Shown here piece by piece: positions 60,364 through 64,000 of a stretch of DNA of 64,000 bases. The notes under the pieces are model-generated. The model was not told the origin of the DNA and ran no database searches. It was given only the letters and a program-made list of their open reading frames with translations. The stretch's first letter is position 1. Every line of letters begins with the position of its first letter. Source of the DNA: Myotis daubentonii (lineage: Eukaryota; Chordata; Mammalia; Chiroptera; Vespertilionidae); NCBI RefSeq assembly GCF_963259705.1, contig NC_081844.1, positions 15,237,715 to 15,301,714 of the forward strand, written 5' to 3'. The position numbers and the translations under genes are program-made.

Positions 60364-60785
60364 AAAGATCTCATAACCCATGATGCTTGCACCATGATGT
60401 TCACCCCCCTCAGGGTGAATGGCACCATTCAGATGGATTTGGAGCCTGGCAGAATTATTGATTCCATCAAGTTTGATACTGGTAACCTGTGTATGGTGAC
60501 TGGAGGTGCTAACCTGGGAAGAATTGGCATGGTCACCAACAGAGAGAGGCATCCTGGTTCTTTTGACGTAGTTCATGTGACAGATGCCAATGGCAACAGC
60601 TTTGCCATCCCGCTTTCCAACATTTTTGTAATTGGAAAGGCAACACACCATGGATTTCCCTTCCCCTTGGAAAGGGTATCTGCCTCAGCATTGCTGAAGA
60701 AAGAGATGAGAGACTGGCGGCCACACAGAGCAGTGGGTGAAATGAGTTCTAGGTGACATGTTGGAAAAGTCTTTGCACTTAAAGA

Positions 60786-61716
60786 GAATACAGCATTTAA
60801 AAAAATGATTTGTAGATTTCCCTTGCCACTCATATGCCAGAAGTAAAGTGAATAATATCTGGAGATTGTAAAGGGGCAATCTTAAGGCTAGAAAACCCTA
60901 TAAACTGAAATGGCAACAGGAAGCTGTTTTCAAACCTGTAGCGACTGTGAAGGTCTAGCTCACATAAATTCTGCTGAGGAGATGGAAGGATCGTGCCTGC
61001 CTGAGGTCGAGGGCCCGGAGGACGCTGGCAGGCACTGTTGCCAGGCAGCCGGTCCAGTCTGGCACAGCTTCAATCTCAAGACTTTTTGGGAAATCCACAA
61101 TTAACTGAAATTGTTTTCTCTAATGACTTAATGGTTTTCTCTTGGACAGCTTCCAGCTAATCACAAACCAAAATTCACTCTTCCTGCACTGGTGCCTTTT
61201 CCCCCTCTTCCCTCTTCCCACTTTCTTATATAAATCCTTCCCTCCACACCCCACCCCCCTTTCTTAACTTTGTTCATTGATAAGACTCTAATGACTGTCT
61301 CTTTGGTGCACTTGAGAGTTAGTTATATAACTCCCCAAATGTTTCTAAGTTATGTTTTGACATTCATTTCCTTCCTGGGAAGTTACGAGAAAGCATAATC
61401 CAGACAACTGAAAGATGACTCAAACTAAACGACTCACAAACTGGGATGTCATGAGAGAAAAAGCTTCATGATGAGCATTCAATTTTCTTACACGTTTAAT
61501 TAACTGAAACAACCACAGCAACAAAATGGCATACAAATATATTTCTTGAAAGCAGGGCTACAGAATGCAAAAACAAAAGCATTTTAAAAAATCATAATAG
61601 ATTAGGACAGAAACCAGAATGCATCCTAAAGTGTGGAAGACAAAAAAAAGGGCATAAAATTGTGACAATGTCAGCAAGCATTCTTTTCTCCAAGTAACTG
61701 ACAGAACTGTGGGACA
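60786..61716. other. Intergenic sequence, no gene recognised
   Basis: A 64-codon frame at 60910-61104 has no family resemblance I know. TTCTTATATAAATCC near 61224 is TATA-like and could belong to an old LTR. Not assigned. Confidence 0.5.
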
Positions 61717-62053
61717 TCCCATACAATAAAAGGCTAATATGCAAATCGACTGAACTGCGGAACAACCGCTATGACGTGCACTGACCACCCAGGGGCAGAC
61801 ACTCAGCACAGGAGCTGCCCCTGGTGGTCAGTGCACTCCCACAGGTGGAGTGCCACTCAGCCAGAAGCCAGGCTCACAGCTGGTGAGCGTAGCGGTGGTG
61901 GCAGGAGCCTCTTCCGCCTCTGGCAGCGCTAAGGATATCCAACTGATGGCTTAGGTCCACTCCCCCGCTAAGGGCTCCCGGGCTGCGAGAGGGATACAGG
62001 CTGGGCTGAGGCACCCTCCCAAGTGCACGAATTTCATGCACAGGGCCTGTAGT
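61717..62053 (+). mobile_element. Non-autonomous Helitron (HeliBat type)
   Basis: Left end TCCCATACAATAAAAGGCTA and ATATGCAAATCGAC. Right hairpin TGCACGAATTTCATGCA, then CAGGGCCTGTAGT. Confidence 0.88.
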
Positions 62054-63242
62054 TGGTTTATAAACACATACCACATAACAAAATATTACAAAAGAAAAAA
62101 GAAGAGCTTAAAAACAAACAAACAAAATGAGGTGATAGAAGTAACACTAAAAAAAACTTGTGTGCAAATGTTGGGGGGCGCATGAGATATCTGTAGTACT
62201 ATCAACAATAAAAAATATGTTTAAAAAGAAAAATAAACTTTTGTGGCAAAACCATAAATGGGATAAATTCTAATATATTACAACCATTAAAACTGATTCA
62301 AAAAGCAAAATGTCATTTTACCAAACTCACATCTGGAACAACTCCATGAAAATTCATTTATGGATCTAAATAAAATACTCAAAACATTACATCAAACTTA
62401 AGAGAAAAACTAGAGGTACTACATTAATTTCAGGACAAGACTGAGATATCTGCTAACACCTCTATTATTCACCATTTTTCCCCCTTAGAGGCACTAGAAA
62501 AAGCAATTAAACAAAAAATAAAAATAAATAAGAGAAAGAAAGGAAGAGAGAAAAAAGAAATAGAAATAAAAAAATGTTTGGAAATTTGATGAGGTGAAGA
62601 GGCCAGAGGAAGAAAGGAATGAGAAATCCACCCCCAGTTCCTGCTCTACCTGATTGGCTTCTGGTGTCCAAGAGCTGCTGAGGTGGGTCTCCCTCCCCAA
62701 CTCCACCCCCCAGTCTCTATTGCGTTTGTTGTTCCCAGGAGACCACTGCATCAGGCTTGCCCAGAGTTCCAGCTTCCTTAAAGGGCCAGAGAAAGGGAAC
62801 CCAGAGGTAGTATCAGTCTGGAAGATGGACTGCCGGGCTCAGGCTTGTCCTCATCTCAGCCTCCAAACTGCTGCAACTCCTTACAGTGCCTTGCAGGGAC
62901 TCCATGGTGATATGACTTTGTAGATGTTTGCATACTCACCTGCAAACGCAGATGCCCAGTTCAAGTGCCACCTCAGATTGTGCTGCAGTGGCTCTAAGGG
63001 GCATGAGGAAAGAAAGATGGAAATTAAGACTTTGTAATGGCATAGGACATGCCTGTGTTAAAAAGTTCAGAGGAACAACATTGATCTCCTCTAAAGAAAG
63101 ACAACAGAAAAAGATGTTGGAAGAAAACACACTAAATTGTAGGCAGTGGTTGTCTCTGGGTTTTATTATGAGTAGTTCTTTCCTTTAGACTTCTGGACTT
63201 CTCACACCAATTTTCTATAATATATGTATAGAATATGTGTAA
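62054..63242. other. Intergenic sequence, no gene recognised
   Basis: AT-rich, with A-rich blocks at 62100-62300 and 62505-62580 that may be old L1. CTAAACTTTGTAA-type short frames only. No exon of a neighbouring gene such as CHMP7 was recognised. Confidence 0.5.
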
Positions 63243-63402
63243 TCTATAACAATAAAAGGGTAATATGCAAATTGACCAAACAGCCAAACAGTGGAACGAT
63301 CATCGGGATGACCTTCCGGACAAAGCCGGGACTGTGAGGGCTGAGGCAGCTGGGGCTGTGAAGGTCTACCCTTACACAAATTTCATGCATCAGGCTTCTA
63401 GT
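63243..63402 (+). mobile_element. Short Helitron, internally deleted
   Basis: Left end TCTATAACAATAAAAGGGTA. Right hairpin ACAAATTTCATGCATCAGG, then CTTCTAGT. About 160 bp. Confidence 0.85.
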
Positions 63403-63409
63403 TCTGTAA

Positions 63410-63871
63410 TCTATACTAATAAAAGGGTAATATGTAATTAGGCCGGTTCGACCGGACATCTTCTGGACATCCGACTTCCTTCCAGACAAAGCCACAGTGG
63501 CGGGGACTGAGGCAGAGGCAGTTGGGGCAATCAGGCCAGCAGGGGAGCAAGCAGTTAGGGATAAGATCAGGCCGGTGAGGGGGAGCAAGCAGTTAGGGGC
63601 GAGATCAGGCTGACAAGGGGGAGCAAACAGTTAGTGGTGATATCAGGCCAGCAGGGGAGGGCATCTGGGGGCGATTAGGCAGGGAGACAGAGGCAGTTAG
63701 GGGCGATCAGGCATGTGGGCAGGTGAGCAGTTAGGAGCCAGCTGTCCTGGATTGTGAGAGGGATGTCCGACTGCCAATTTAGGCCTGAGGGGTCCTAGAT
63801 TGGAGAGGGTGCAGGCCGGGCTGAGGGACACACATGCCCCATACACGAATTTTGTGCACCAGACCTCTAGT
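63410..63871 (+). mobile_element. Non-autonomous Helitron with short internal repeats
   Basis: Left end TCTATACTAATAAAAGGGTA. Right end ACACGAATTTTGTGCACCAG, then ACCTCTAGT. Three to four units of about 46 bp (GAGCAAGCAGTTAGGG and GATCAGGCC) at about 63500-63655. Begins 7 bp after the preceding Helitron ends. Closely similar in layout to the copy at 7102. Confidence 0.88.
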
Positions 63872-64000
63872 ATAAGTATAAATGTATGTTATTTTTATAA
63901 ACAGAGATACTACACCTATTTTTGTTTTCCCAAATCATTCAATTTGGTTGGGCAAATTCAGCAAAACCTTTTAAAATTAACAGTTCAGCAAACATTTTAA

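Larger units (their letters stand above)
59081..60785 (+). pseudogene. RPS4X: RPS4X processed pseudogene, interrupted by a solo LTR and a Ves SINE
   Basis: Intronless copy of ribosomal protein S4, X-linked type. ATG at 59109, then [20 protein letters not shown]; the middle has [18 protein letters not shown]; the end has [20 protein letters not shown], and TGA is at 60738-60740. The frame is broken by a 623-bp LTR in the codons after IKID, by a SINE in the VGTK region and by missing or shifted bases (HDACTMM in place of the family sequence). Intron absence marks retroposition. Not expected to make S4. Confidence 0.93.

Noticed and set aside
60910..61104. Small protein gene of 64 codons
   Set aside because: No recognisable family or splice context. 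It is a single short frame in sequence next to a pseudogene.
46300..64000. Exons of CHMP7 or another neighbour expected upstream of R3HCC1
   Set aside because: I looked for CHMP7-like sequence on both strands and found none. The human neighbour order is from memory, and the gene may lie beyond the window.

Overview
This window is mammalian nuclear DNA, almost certainly from a vespertilionid bat. Human-like split genes sit in GT-AG introns filled with Ves-type tRNA-derived SINEs, HeliBat-type Helitrons, a SPIN-like hAT element and L1. That repeat combination is known from vesper bats. The species cannot be fixed from sequence alone.

Region 1 (1 to about 38,050, plus strand) is the 3' three quarters of LOXL2, the secreted and nuclear copper amine oxidase that oxidises lysines in collagen and elastin. 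Eleven coding exons can be placed to the base (247 to 37,237). They correspond to exons 4-14 if the usual 14-exon structure holds. They encode about 596 residues: SRCR domains 2, 3 and 4, then the complete lysyl oxidase domain with its copper-binding histidines and the Lys and Tyr that form the LTQ cofactor. All exon phases join cleanly, with no frameshift or stop. A 3' UTR follows, with an AATAAA signal at 38,021. The signal peptide and SRCR1 lie upstream of the window.

Region 2 (about 39,000 to 46,260, minus strand) is R3HCC1, convergent with LOXL2. The two polyadenylation signals are about 1 kb apart. Seven exons give an open frame of about 442 residues with an N-terminal R3H motif. The codon at the expected start is CTG rather than ATG, in a good Kozak context, and the frame holds no AUG further upstream in the likely first exon. 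A CpG-rich region (about 45,640-46,260) ending in a T26 tract is the probable promoter.

Region 3 (46,300 to 64,000) shows no recognisable host gene exon. It is a stack of transposable elements: a 3.1-kb L1 on the minus strand with target duplications; an old plus-strand L1 (about 52,440-57,150) cut by a pogo-like DNA transposon and a Ves SINE and carrying a striking pair of perfect hairpins; an LTR split by two Helitrons, one with a possible host-derived segment; an RPS4X processed pseudogene cut by a solo LTR and a Ves SINE; and three more Helitrons at the right edge.

I saw no evidence of a new multi-gene system. The observations most worth checking are the AUG-less R3HCC1 frame, the perfect hairpins at 55,857-55,950, the Helitron cargo and the pogo-like element. 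Comparisons with human proteins and repeat consensus sequences are from memory; no search was run.
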